This document shows positions 1-8,090 of a stretch of DNA of 14,843 nucleotides, piece by piece. Position 1 is the first letter of the stretch. Each line of letters begins with the position of its first letter. Origin of the DNA: Oxalobacteraceae bacterium (GTDB lineage Bacteria > Pseudomonadota > Gammaproteobacteria > Burkholderiales > Burkholderiaceae_D). Made by a program: the position numbers and the translations under genes. Below the pieces are notes generated by a model. The model saw only the letters and a program-made list of their open reading frames with translations. It was not told the origin of the DNA and did no database searches. The stretch covers positions 1 to 14,843 of the forward strand of contig JAGKXB010000043.1 of the NCBI GenBank assembly GCA_021151485.1, given 5' to 3'.

Positions 1-14
1 GAAAAATATTGAGT

Positions 15-50
15 TAAAGATAACGGTAAAGATAACGGTAAAGGTAAAGG
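15..50. repeat. Short tandem repeat upstream of the WYL gene
   Basis: Two perfect copies of a 12-bp unit (TAAAGATAACGG, 15-26 and 27-38) are followed by two copies of a 6-bp relative (TAAAGG, 39-44 and 45-50). The tract ends just before the WYL gene start and its purine-rich last unit could serve as a weak ribosome binding site. Copy-number change here could alter translation or promoter spacing, but that is inference. Confidence 0.8.
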
Positions 51-59
51 TAAATATTG

Positions 60-887
60 ATGGAAAAGCCCCTCGTCGCATTACGTCATCGTTTTATTGA
101 GCTGATTGCCTATTGGGAAGGGCGCATCAATACAAGTGATTTGGTGAATCAATTTGGCTTATCGCGCCAGCAATGTAGTGCGGATATCAACAGCTACCTC
201 CAACTGGCGCCAGATAACCTGCAATACCATCCATCACTAAAAGCGCATCTTCCTGCTGAAGATTTCAAAAGACACTTCATCAGCGGCGATGTCGTCGAAT
301 ATTTGAATTGGCGCCGTACTGGTCAAGTTTTACCGCATGCATCACAAGAAGACATCGCCTTAAGCCTACCCACAAGGCAAGTCTCCCCTCACATAATGCG
401 CGGTTTAGTCGCCGCCATCAGCCAACAACGTCGGATAGAAGTGGACTACGTATCCCTGAACGACCCCAATCGTGAAGGTCGCGTGATCGCTCCCCACAGC
501 TTTGTGAATACTGGTCTACGTTGGCATCTACGAGCTTGGTGTGAAAAAAGCCAGGAATACCGCGATTTCGTATTAAGCCGTTTCCAAGGCACACCGGAAT
601 TGCTAGAAAAAACAAGCCACACCATAGCGCAAGATACCGCCTGGAATACGCAAGTCATGATCGTTTTACAGCCCGATCCACGTTTATCTCCTGCAAAACG
701 TGCCGTCATAGAAAACGATTATCAAATGCAAAATGGCCAATTAACCATCAGCACCAAAGGTTGTTTCGTCAATTACCTGCTGCGCGAAATGCAAGTCCAC
801 ACCAAAATGCTAGATGGCACCCCCGAAGCCCAGCAACTTGTCCTTGTCAATAAATCTGACATAAAACAATGGTTGTTTGAGGGATAA
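60..887 (+). CDS. HTH-WYL transcriptional regulator, CapW/BrxR-like
   Basis: This is a 275-residue protein, probably a DNA-binding repressor. Residues about 8-60 fit a winged helix-turn-helix (an RHRFIELIAYWEGRIN start, then a segment resembling DLVNQFGLSRQQCSADI), which is the opening typical of BrxR/CapW proteins. Residues about 115-178 form the WYL domain, with IAPHSFVNTGLRWHLRAW and the basic ending FVLSRF. The rest resembles the C-terminal WCX extension (KGCFVNYLLREMQV). WYL domains are thought to sense a ligand, often a nucleotide or nucleic acid, and BrxR and CapW control BREX and CBASS operons. Here the gene lies 114 bp upstream of cas1 on the same strand with no visible terminator between them, so it may control the cas operon; that role is inferred. 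I prefer the ATG at 60 over the TTG at 57; both follow a poor purine-rich site (AAAGG, 46-50). Confidence 0.85.
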   Translation: MEKPLVALRHRFIELIAYWEGRINTSDLVNQFGLSRQQCSADINSYLQLAPDNLQYHPSLKAHLPAEDFKRHFISGDVVEYLNWRRTGQVLPHASQEDIALSLPTRQVSPHIMRGLVAAISQQRRIEVDYVSLNDPNREGRVIAPHSFVNTGLRWHLRAWCEKSQEYRDFVLSRFQGTPELLEKTSHTIAQDTAWNTQVMIVLQPDPRLSPAKRAVIENDYQMQNGQLTISTKGCFVNYLLREMQVHTKMLDGTPEAQQLVLVNKSDIKQWLFEG

Positions 888-982
888 ATGATGAAAAGAG
901 AATAAACCTGCTGGTCATTTTACCTGTTTTTATGTGCAGTATTGTTGCGGTGGTGGAAGTCTATATAGTTGCTGCTGATTAA
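888..982 (+). pseudogene. Possible frameshifted 30-aa membrane peptide
   Basis: A GAGGGA sequence at 879-884 sits at good distance from ATG ATG at 888, but that frame stops after five codons. If one GA of the AGAGA stretch near 897-901 is removed, the frame reads on as MMKRINLLVILPVF and continues hydrophobically to the TAA at 980-982. That would be a basic start plus a single membrane segment of about 30 residues in all. A real but broken small gene, a sequencing indel or chance are all possible. I recognise no family. Confidence 0.25.
942..969 (+). promoter_or_regulatory. Candidate sigma70 promoter for the cas operon
   Basis: TTGTTG at 942-947 and TATAGT at 964-969 are separated by 16 bp. 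The -10 box matches the consensus at five of six positions, while the -35 box is weak, as expected for a promoter that needs or resists regulation. It lies 33 bp upstream of the cas1 start. No clear inverted-repeat operator for the WYL protein was seen nearby. Confidence 0.35.
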
Positions 983-1001
983 TTTTTGACAGGGTTACGC
1001 A

Positions 1002-1997
1002 GTGGATGATTTATCCCCCTCCGATTTAAAAGCCATCCTTCATTCAAAACGCGCCAATCTCTATTACCTGGAGCATTGCAGGATCATGCAAAAAGATGGG
1101 CGAGTACTGTATCTCCAAGAGGCAAAGCATGAAAACCAGTATTGGAACATTCCGATTGCCAATACCACCGTGTTATTGCTGGGAACCGGCACATCCATCA
1201 CGCAAGCAGCAGTCAGAATGCTGGCGCATGCAGGCGTGTTGATTGGATTTTGCGGTGGCGGTGGTACGCCACTTTACGTAGGTAATGAAATTGAATGGAT
1301 GACGCCGCAGGGTGAATATCGTCCTACCCAATATTTACAAGGCTGGCTATCGTTCTGGTTTGATGACCACCAAAGGTTGGTAGCAGCTAAAAAATTACAG
1401 CAAGCCCGCATCGCTTTTTTATTGCAGGTATGGCAAAAAGATAAAGACCTCAAAGCGGAAGGTTTCGATGTGAGCGATGCTGACATCCAACATGCCCTCA
1501 ACAATTTCAAGCAAAGACTGGAACACGCTGAAAAATCAGCAGACCTACTATTAATCGAAGCCCAGCTCACCAAAGTGCTCTACAAACATGCCGCCCAGCA
1601 CACAAAACACCAAGGCTTCACACGCCAACATGAAGAAACAGACAAAGCCAATGTTTTTCTCAATCACGGCAATTATTTAGCCTATGGCTTAGCCGCCTGC
1701 ACACTATGGGTATTAGGCATACCCCACGGCTTTGCCGTCATGCACGGCAAGACACGCCGCGGCGCATTGGTATTTGACGTCGCCGACCTCATCAAAGATG
1801 CCATCGTATTGCCCTGGGCCTTTGTCTGCGCCAAAGAAAACGCCAGCGAACAAGAATTCCGCCAGCAATGCCTGCAAGCGTTTACCAACCATAAAGCCTT
1901 GGATTTTATGTTCGACCAAGTCAAAGAAATTGCACTGCGTGGCGATCCTGAAGAACCGACCGAGCAGAAAGTAACGGAAGAGATAGCCTCATCATGA
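1002..1997 (+). CDS. cas1: CRISPR integrase Cas1, subtype I-F
   Basis: Cas1 is the metal-dependent integrase that inserts new spacers at the leader-repeat junction, working as a complex with Cas2-3. The 331 residues start MDDLSPSDLKAILHSKRANL and contain NIPIANTTVLLLGTGTSITQ and GFCGGGGTPL, all typical of I-F Cas1. The expected catalytic residues are visible: E186 (IEAQLTK), H248 (AVMHGKTRRG), and D259 and D262 (FDVADLIKD). The start is GTG at 1002. It is the only in-frame start after the TGA at 987-989, it follows CAGGG at 990-994, and the N-terminus lines up with known relatives. The C-terminal tail after about residue 313 (DPEEPTEQKV) is acidic and variable. The stop overlaps the cas2-3 start by 4 bp (ATGA), so the two are translationally coupled. 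Confidence 0.97.
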   Translation: MDDLSPSDLKAILHSKRANLYYLEHCRIMQKDGRVLYLQEAKHENQYWNIPIANTTVLLLGTGTSITQAAVRMLAHAGVLIGFCGGGGTPLYVGNEIEWMTPQGEYRPTQYLQGWLSFWFDDHQRLVAAKKLQQARIAFLLQVWQKDKDLKAEGFDVSDADIQHALNNFKQRLEHAEKSADLLLIEAQLTKVLYKHAAQHTKHQGFTRQHEETDKANVFLNHGNYLAYGLAACTLWVLGIPHGFAVMHGKTRRGALVFDVADLIKDAIVLPWAFVCAKENASEQEFRQQCLQAFTNHKALDFMFDQVKEIALRGDPEEPTEQKVTEEIASS

Positions 1998-4900
1998 TGG
2001 TCACTTTCATTTCCCAATGCCAAAAAAATGCGCTCAAAAAAACACGCAGGGTATTAGACGCATTTGCCGATCGGATTGGCGATAACACGTGGCAGACGGT
2101 GATTACTGAGGATGGTTTGGCTGTCGTGAAGAAAATGCTGCGTCAGACGGCGAGTAAGAATACGGCGGTGGCGTGTCATTGGATACGTAGTCGGGCGCGG
2201 AGTGAGTTTATTTGGGCTGTGGGGAATAAGGGGCAGTTTGATGAAGTGGGGAGGGTGGCGGTGAATAGCACGGGGACAGAATTGGATCAATTTATGGATC
2301 ACAATCGGTGGCACACGATAAGTCTTATTGAATATGCGGCTGCTATTGCTGGTTTGTTTCATGACTTTGGTAAAGCAAATAATTTATTTCAAAAGAAAAT
2401 AGACCCAAAAGAGTCGGGCGATTTTTCAGAGCCATATCGCCATGAATGGGTTTCAATGCGCCTATTTCAAGCGTTTGTAGGAACACAGTCCGACAAAGAA
2501 TGGTTAAAGGCATTAAGCCAGATTGAGCGAGATGCAATCCCATCTTGCTATCGAGATGGCATGGATGGCGGCATTCGTAAGAATCATCCATTATCGCAAT
2601 TGTCGCCTTTTGCGCAGTTGGTTGCTTGGTTGATTGTGTCGCATCACAAACTGCCAACTTATCCAATACATATTGAAAAGTCACCCCCATCAATAATTCC
2701 AATCGTTTCTAAGGAAAAAGTTATATGGAGAGGGATGGATGATTGGTTTGAAAAAGCTTTTGATGCCGATTGGAATTCAAGTAACTGCAAAGATACTGAC
2801 AGGCTACAACGTTTACAAGACAACTGGGCATTCGATAAAGGGTTGCCTGTTAAAAGTATTCAATGGCGTTCCAAAGCATGTTTGCTTGCATCTGAAGCCT
2901 TAAGCCGCCTGCAAATTACACAGGGCGGTTATTTGCACGAGCAACTCTTCACCACACACATTGCCCGTCTTTGTTTGATGATGGCTGATCACTATTATTC
3001 ATCACAAAAAGAAATCACCCCAGAGTGGCGCAATGAAAATTATGAGGCGTATGCGAATACCGATAGGGACACCAAATCACTTAAACAAAAACTTGATGAA
3101 CACCATATTGGCGTTGCTCACCATGCTAGCGAAATAGCCAAACAATTACCTCGACTGAATCATAGTTTGAAGCAGTTAGAGCGTAATGTGGTATTGGAAA
3201 GTAGTGTTGAGAAAGAAAAATCAGATACCTATGGCTGGCAAGATAAAGCTCGGAAACTGGCACAAAAAATCAGTGCGAGCACTAAAGAGCAAGGTTTCTT
3301 TGGTATCAACATGGCATCAACTGGGACAGGTAAAACCCAGGCCAATGCCAAAATTATGTACACCATCGGAAAAGGTGTGCAGCGGGTACGTTTTAGCGTA
3401 GCACTGGGTTTGCGAACATTAACCTTGCAAACAGGCGTTGAATATCAGGAAAAACTCAACATCGAAGAGGATGATTTAGCGTTGTTAGTGGGAGGGCAGT
3501 CAGTTAAACAGCTTTTTGAAAATGAGCGGAAAAAATTAGTAGCTAAAGATGAAAAAGCCGAACGCACCATCATCACGGGGAGTGCATCACAAGAACTGTT
3601 TCTCGATGAGGGCATTGAAGTCAACTCTAAAATCGAGCTGGATAGCCACAGCTTAAGTAAGTGGATAAGTCATGATGAAAGAATTGAAAAGTTGCTGCAA
3701 GCCCCTGTATTAGTCAGCACTATTGACCACTTAATCCCTGCCACTGAAGGCAATCGGGGAGGAAAACAAATTGCGCCGATGCTGCGGTTATTAAGCTCCG
3801 ACTTGGTGTTGGATGAACCGGATGATTTTGGATTAGAAGATTTACCAGCTTTGTGTCGCTTGATTCATTGGGCAGGGATGCTAGGCAGTCGAGTTTTATT
3901 ATCTACTGCCACTATGCCACCTGCCTTAGCTTTTGCTTTATTTGAGGCCTATCAAGCTGGTTGGAAACAATACGCGATTGCCAACATTCCGGATTGGGAT
4001 CAGCACATTGTTTGCGCATGGTTTGATGAGTTTGATTGCGTGGAAGCAAAGCACAATGAATTGATCGCCTACAAAAAAACGCATCTTGCTTTTGCTAAAA
4101 AACGAGCTGACAAACTCCAAGAGCGCACTGTTCCAAAAAGGAAGGGGTATATCGCACCAATACTGCAAATGGAAAGCGATCAAATTTTTAACCTTGCTAA
4201 AACCATTCATCACAACATTTTGCATCTGCATCAAAGTCATCATTTAAAACGAAACGGAAAAAATATTTCGATCGGTTTAGTCAGGATGGCAAATATCAAT
4301 CCTTTGGTCGCAGTAGCAAAAAAACTGCTTCAAATGAATTCAAACGAAAATACGATGATTCATTATTGCGTTTATCACAGCCGTTATCCGTTGGCGATAC
4401 GTTCTTATTTGGAATCAAAGTTGGACAAATTATTGAAGCGCCACGATCCTGAAGCCATTTGGTCGCATCCGGACATTGCCGACGCATTAGCAGCGTATCC
4501 GCAATCACATCACATTTTTGTAGTATTGGCCTCACCCGTCGCCGAAGTTGGGCGCGACCATGACTACGATTGGGCGGTAGTTGAACCTAGCTCAATGCGT
4601 TCGATTATTCAATTGGCAGGACGAATATTGCGACATCGAAAGCAAATACCAGCAACACCCAATGTTTGCTTACTCAATCAAAATTATCGTTCTCTTTGCA
4701 AGCAAAGTGTGTGTTTTGAAAAGCCTGGCTTTGAATCTGGTAAGTTGAAATTTGAAACTTCGCACAAATTGGAAGACCTTATTCCGAAAGAGCAGTATGA
4801 GTCCATTACTGCTATTCCAAAAATTGTGCTTTCAAATAATAAAGAAGAGAGAAACCTGATTGGGTTGGAGCATCAGGCAACTGCAATACAACTATTTGGT

Positions 4901-5332
4901 AACAAAGCCAAAGGTGAACAACCTTCAGGTGGTGCGAGAGTTTGGTGGAAAAATTATCCGCACTGGTGTGGTGAAGTACAACGTCAACAGCGATTTAGAA
5001 AATCAAAAAAAGACGAAGCTTATTATTTGACACTAAAAGATGAATATTCAGACACGAGATGGCAATGGAAAAATGAAAGTGTTTATCCTGCAAGAATGTC
5101 TGAACCCCAGGTCGAAATTAAGAAAATTGAATTGGTTAAATCAGTTGAAGGAAATTGTTTTTGGTTTGATTTGGATGCAAAAAAAATTTATGCCGAACTA
5201 GCGAAAGATTTCGGTATTGAGTTAAGTGAAGTGGGGCGGCGGTTTGGTGAAATCCGCCTTGTCGAATATGGGGAAGGTGATGCGCAGGCACACTGCCATC
5301 ACTCGAATCTTGGGATTTATCAAGAGGTATGA
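1994..5332 (+). CDS. cas3: Cas2-Cas3 fusion nuclease-helicase, subtype I-F
   Basis: This 1112-residue protein joins Cas2 to Cas3, the hallmark of type I-F. Residues about 1-95 are the Cas2-like part (VTFISQCQKNALKKTRRVLD), which bridges Cas1 dimers during adaptation. The HD nuclease follows, with H107, the H123-D124 pair (LFHDFGKA) and H217-H218 (SHHKLP) as likely metal ligands. The superfamily 2 helicase shows Walker A STGTGKT at 442-448, a DEAD-type box DEPD at 607-610, motif III STAT at 637-640, a motif V-like SPVAEVGRDHD near 847-857, and motif VI QLAGRILRH at 873-881. Residues after about 970 form the C-terminal domain. In interference the protein is recruited by the target-bound Csy complex and degrades DNA. 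All key motifs are intact. It overlaps cas1 by 4 bp and ends 1 bp before csy1. Confidence 0.97.
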   Translation: MMVTFISQCQKNALKKTRRVLDAFADRIGDNTWQTVITEDGLAVVKKMLRQTASKNTAVACHWIRSRARSEFIWAVGNKGQFDEVGRVAVNSTGTELDQFMDHNRWHTISLIEYAAAIAGLFHDFGKANNLFQKKIDPKESGDFSEPYRHEWVSMRLFQAFVGTQSDKEWLKALSQIERDAIPSCYRDGMDGGIRKNHPLSQLSPFAQLVAWLIVSHHKLPTYPIHIEKSPPSIIPIVSKEKVIWRGMDDWFEKAFDADWNSSNCKDTDRLQRLQDNWAFDKGLPVKSIQWRSKACLLASEALSRLQITQGGYLHEQLFTTHIARLCLMMADHYYSSQKEITPEWRNENYEAYANTDRDTKSLKQKLDEHHIGVAHHASEIAKQLPRLNHSLKQLERNVVLESSVEKEKSDTYGWQDKARKLAQKISASTKEQGFFGINMASTGTGKTQANAKIMYTIGKGVQRVRFSVALGLRTLTLQTGVEYQEKLNIEEDDLALLVGGQSVKQLFENERKKLVAKDEKAERTIITGSASQELFLDEGIEVNSKIELDSHSLSKWISHDERIEKLLQAPVLVSTIDHLIPATEGNRGGKQIAPMLRLLSSDLVLDEPDDFGLEDLPALCRLIHWAGMLGSRVLLSTATMPPALAFALFEAYQAGWKQYAIANIPDWDQHIVCAWFDEFDCVEAKHNELIAYKKTHLAFAKKRADKLQERTVPKRKGYIAPILQMESDQIFNLAKTIHHNILHLHQSHHLKRNGKNISIGLVRMANINPLVAVAKKLLQMNSNENTMIHYCVYHSRYPLAIRSYLESKLDKLLKRHDPEAIWSHPDIADALAAYPQSHHIFVVLASPVAEVGRDHDYDWAVVEPSSMRSIIQLAGRILRHRKQIPATPNVCLLNQNYRSLCKQSVCFEKPGFESGKLKFETSHKLEDLIPKEQYESITAIPKIVLSNNKEERNLIGLEHQATAIQLFGNKAKGEQPSGGARVWWKNYPHWCGEVQRQQRFRKSKKDEAYYLTLKDEYSDTRWQWKNESVYPARMSEPQVEIKKIELVKSVEGNCFWFDLDAKKIYAELAKDFGIELSEVGRRFGEIRLVEYGEGDAQAHCHHSNLGIYQEV
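5322..5327 (+). promoter_or_regulatory. Ribosome binding site that fixes the csy1 start
   Basis: AAGAGG lies 6 bp before ATG at 5334. The csy1 reading frame stays open upstream to 5226, inside cas2-3, but that extension has no conserved Csy1 features and overlaps cas2-3 by 107 bp. This site is therefore the reason to start csy1 at 5334. Confidence 0.7.
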
Positions 5333-5333
5333 G

Positions 5334-6866
5334 ATGAACGAGTTAATGGATAACGGTACTACTTGGGCAGAAGTCATTGCTAGCTTTTTCTCAAAGAAGA
5401 TGCACGCAGAAGAAGAAAAATACATAAAAGACCGCATCAAAGAGGTTGAGGAGGATTGTAAAAAGAAAGACTATTTCAATAGCGATCTGATCAAGAATTA
5501 TTTTAATGACGGTAAGTTAAAAAAGCAGAAACAAGAAGAATCCATCAGTTTTCAGCGGCGTCGAATACAAGCGTTGTTAAGCATCAAAGATGTGCTAGCG
5601 GATTTGGATTTGAGTGGTGCTATTGCAGAGTTAGGGCGCGACAGCTATGAGATCAAGATAAAAGAAATTGCTGAAAAGTATGAGCCCGCACAATGGATTG
5701 CAAAAGCATCTAAAGCGGCAGAAAGTGTTAGTTTTGCAACGCACGTCAGCAAGTTAACACATTCAAAAATTGATAGTCCTTCGATATATGACCAAGTTAG
5801 CGCAACAAAAGCAGAATACGTCACAACATCAGCCCTTACTGTTAAAGCGATAGATGGCGCGGTGGCAGGCAATCAGTTTGCCCCCATTTTTCAATTGCTA
5901 GAGTTGGAATGCAATGGTGTCAAATTGGCTGCTGAATTATCCGACCCAAACAGCGAAGCCTTAAAGCTATTTTCAAAAACAGATAAATATTTAGAATGGA
6001 ATAAGGGGTTTGGTAAAGCATTAGTTGCAGGAAGTCCGGCGAGTCATTTATTGGCCAAGCAGGTGTATTTTCCGATTAAGCAACTGGATTCATATGAAAC
6101 GCAATATCACTTGCTGTGTAATGTAACGTCCTCTTCAATGGCTCAAGCTATTTTCGAGGCGTTGTTTTCGGATGAAGCGAAAAAAACTCAAAAAACTCTT
6201 CAAGAGAGAAAATTTATAGAGGCTGAAAACCGATATTTTCCAAAAAAAGGCAAGTTAAGTGTTACAGCCAGCAATCATAGTAACGCCTCACAGTTAAATG
6301 GTAGTCGAGGTGGTAAGTTGTATTTGTTTTCATCCTCTCCACCCACTTGGCAATCCCAAGCCAAGCCCCCCATCTATCAAAGTTCTTTTTTTAATTCGCA
6401 ACTGCGTCACTTTGTGTCAAAGAGCGACATTGATTACTTGCGTGATTTTTTGATCCGTTTTGACAAGATTGACCTCAGCATCAAACACCCTGAGCGCAAA
6501 AAATGGGTCGATGCTTGGGTGAGCAGGATCGTGGATGACGTTCTGGCGTATGCATCGATCATTCAAAATATGGAATCAGGTTGGTCTGCGACAGAAGCCA
6601 TTCGCCTGAAACATGAGCACCAGTTATTTCTTGACCCGTATCGTGAAGATGAAGCATTTCTGGCGATGCGAAAAGCCAATACTTGGCAAGCAACCGTTTG
6701 CGCAGATTTCGCACTTTGGCTGAACAAGACTTTGACGGGAAAGGAAAAGCTGTTTTCACCGCAACAAGAACACACCCGTATGTGGGTAGCGTTGATAGAA
6801 GAGCCGCTGCGTGAATATGACGAGCTGATACGAATGGAGATGAAAGCTGGGAGGGTAAGCGTATGA
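5334..6866 (+). CDS. csy1: Csy1 (Cas8f), large subunit of the Csy complex
   Basis: Csy1 pairs with Csy2 at the 5' handle of the crRNA and takes part in PAM recognition and in recruiting Cas2-3. The protein has 510 residues, clearly longer than the P. aeruginosa protein of about 434. Recognisable Csy1 blocks are ASHLLAKQVYFPI (237-248), YHLLCNVTSSSMAQAIF (258-274), and SQLNGSRGGKLYLFSSSPP (319-337), which matches the family's NISQLN..RGG signature. The C-terminal helical part (about 365-500) has RKKWVDAWV near 388-396. The N-terminal 70 residues are rich in charged residues (EEEKYIKDRIKEVEEDCKKK) and look partly coiled. The extra length appears to lie mostly in this N-terminal half. It ends in a 4-bp overlap with csy2. 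Confidence 0.95.
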   Translation: MNELMDNGTTWAEVIASFFSKKMHAEEEKYIKDRIKEVEEDCKKKDYFNSDLIKNYFNDGKLKKQKQEESISFQRRRIQALLSIKDVLADLDLSGAIAELGRDSYEIKIKEIAEKYEPAQWIAKASKAAESVSFATHVSKLTHSKIDSPSIYDQVSATKAEYVTTSALTVKAIDGAVAGNQFAPIFQLLELECNGVKLAAELSDPNSEALKLFSKTDKYLEWNKGFGKALVAGSPASHLLAKQVYFPIKQLDSYETQYHLLCNVTSSSMAQAIFEALFSDEAKKTQKTLQERKFIEAENRYFPKKGKLSVTASNHSNASQLNGSRGGKLYLFSSSPPTWQSQAKPPIYQSSFFNSQLRHFVSKSDIDYLRDFLIRFDKIDLSIKHPERKKWVDAWVSRIVDDVLAYASIIQNMESGWSATEAIRLKHEHQLFLDPYREDEAFLAMRKANTWQATVCADFALWLNKTLTGKEKLFSPQQEHTRMWVALIEEPLREYDELIRMEMKAGRVSV

Positions 6867-8053
6867 ATCAATTCATTTTAATCAACCGTCTAACGGTACA
6901 AAACGCCAATGCCATTGCCGGCTTTACTTGGGGTTTTCCTGCCATTACACATTTTTTGGGCTTTACTCACAATCTTGAACGCAAGCTCAAAAATATAAGT
7001 GAGTTTGCTGATATAAATTTGTCGGGCTGTGCAGTGATTGCGCACGAGCATCATGTTCACACCTATGGAAAATTCGATGCTGAGTTTACACAAAACCGTA
7101 ATCCACCTTATCTGGCTTCACACAGCAAAACCGATACGCCGCCCGTGATTGAGGAAGGCAAACTGAATATGACAGTTTCTTTGCTTATCGGCTGTCATGG
7201 CGCAATAGGCAATAGAAAAGACGACTTTATTGATTGGCTAAAAAAAGCTTGCTTAACACAACGGCTTGCTGGCGGCAGCATTCTAAATAACGCGTTAAAT
7301 ATTGAAATATTTTCGGATGATGCAAGCAATCTACGCATCATCAAAAGGAAGTTGTTGCCCGGTTTTGTCTTGATTGATAGAGCCAATTATCTGCAAGAAC
7401 ATTACAAAAATTTATGCCAGATCAACCCAGAAACTGAGTTATTAGATGCTTGGTTGGATTTCGCTGCATTAAAGAAAACCGCTAGACCTAAATCTGATTT
7501 GATTGGTAAACATCTGCTCGTTTTATCCAAAAACAATCTCGACGATTTAAGCGTATCTGAGCTACAAAATGAATGGCAACAGCACTTGATGCACCCCTAT
7601 CATGCAGATGTTATCCCCAATATTTTGAAGGAATATTTTTCCAATCTTGAAGCAAACAAAACCAACAAAGACCTGTTGCAACAATGGCAGGATTATCTTT
7701 TCCCCAATGAAAAAACAGATGCCGATTGGGCATATCTTCCCAAACCAAAACCGGGCTATCTTGTGCCCATCATGACGGGTTATAAAGCTATTTCAGATGA
7801 GTATCCAGCCGGTATTGTTAAAAATACTCGCGACAATGAAACACCCGTTTATTTTGTGGAAGCAGTTCATAGCGTAGGCGAGTGGAAAAGCGTACATCGC
7901 ATTCAAAACATTGAAGAATTAAATGCCTGTCTTTGGCAATATCAATATGAACTGAATTGGTATCTGTGCAAGCAATTGACTCAGATAACCGATCATTTAC
8001 GAGAATCGAACACAACTGTGACCGAGACAGAATCGGAAACAGATTTTTATTAA
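6863..8053 (+). CDS. csy2: Csy2 (Cas5f), Csy complex subunit
   Basis: Csy2 is the Cas5-type RAMP protein that forms a heterodimer with Csy1 and caps the 5' end of the crRNA. Typical elements are FILINRLTVQNANAIAGFTW at the start (4-23), HFLGFTHNLERKL (30-42), RLAGGSI (134-140), PGFVLIDR (166-173) and GYLVPIMTGYKAIS (298-311). At 396 residues it is longer than many relatives of about 320; the extra residues probably lie in the helical segment around 190-280 and the acidic tail (TETESETDFY). A purine-rich site at 6849-6855 precedes ATG 6863, whose start overlaps the csy1 stop. Confidence 0.95.
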   Translation: MNQFILINRLTVQNANAIAGFTWGFPAITHFLGFTHNLERKLKNISEFADINLSGCAVIAHEHHVHTYGKFDAEFTQNRNPPYLASHSKTDTPPVIEEGKLNMTVSLLIGCHGAIGNRKDDFIDWLKKACLTQRLAGGSILNNALNIEIFSDDASNLRIIKRKLLPGFVLIDRANYLQEHYKNLCQINPETELLDAWLDFAALKKTARPKSDLIGKHLLVLSKNNLDDLSVSELQNEWQQHLMHPYHADVIPNILKEYFSNLEANKTNKDLLQQWQDYLFPNEKTDADWAYLPKPKPGYLVPIMTGYKAISDEYPAGIVKNTRDNETPVYFVEAVHSVGEWKSVHRIQNIEELNACLWQYQYELNWYLCKQLTQITDHLRESNTTVTETESETDFY

Positions 8054-8080
8054 CCCATCTATCGCACCATAATTTACATT

Positions 8081-8084
8081 GGAG
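8081..8084 (+). promoter_or_regulatory. Ribosome binding site of csy3
   Basis: GGAG lies 6 bp before ATG 8091 and decides this start over the TTG at 8079. The gene before it ends 37 bp upstream, so csy3 has its own clear initiation site. That fits the need for several Csy3 copies per complex. Confidence 0.65.
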
Positions 8085-8090
8085 AACACC

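Noticed and set aside
5226..5333. N-terminal extension of csy1 by 36 residues
   Set aside because: It lies inside cas2-3, has no family similarity, and a good ribosome binding site directs the start at 5334.
8079..8090. TTG start for csy3 four codons upstream
   Set aside because: The ATG at 8091 has the correctly spaced GGAG, which would itself be inside the coding region if TTG were used.
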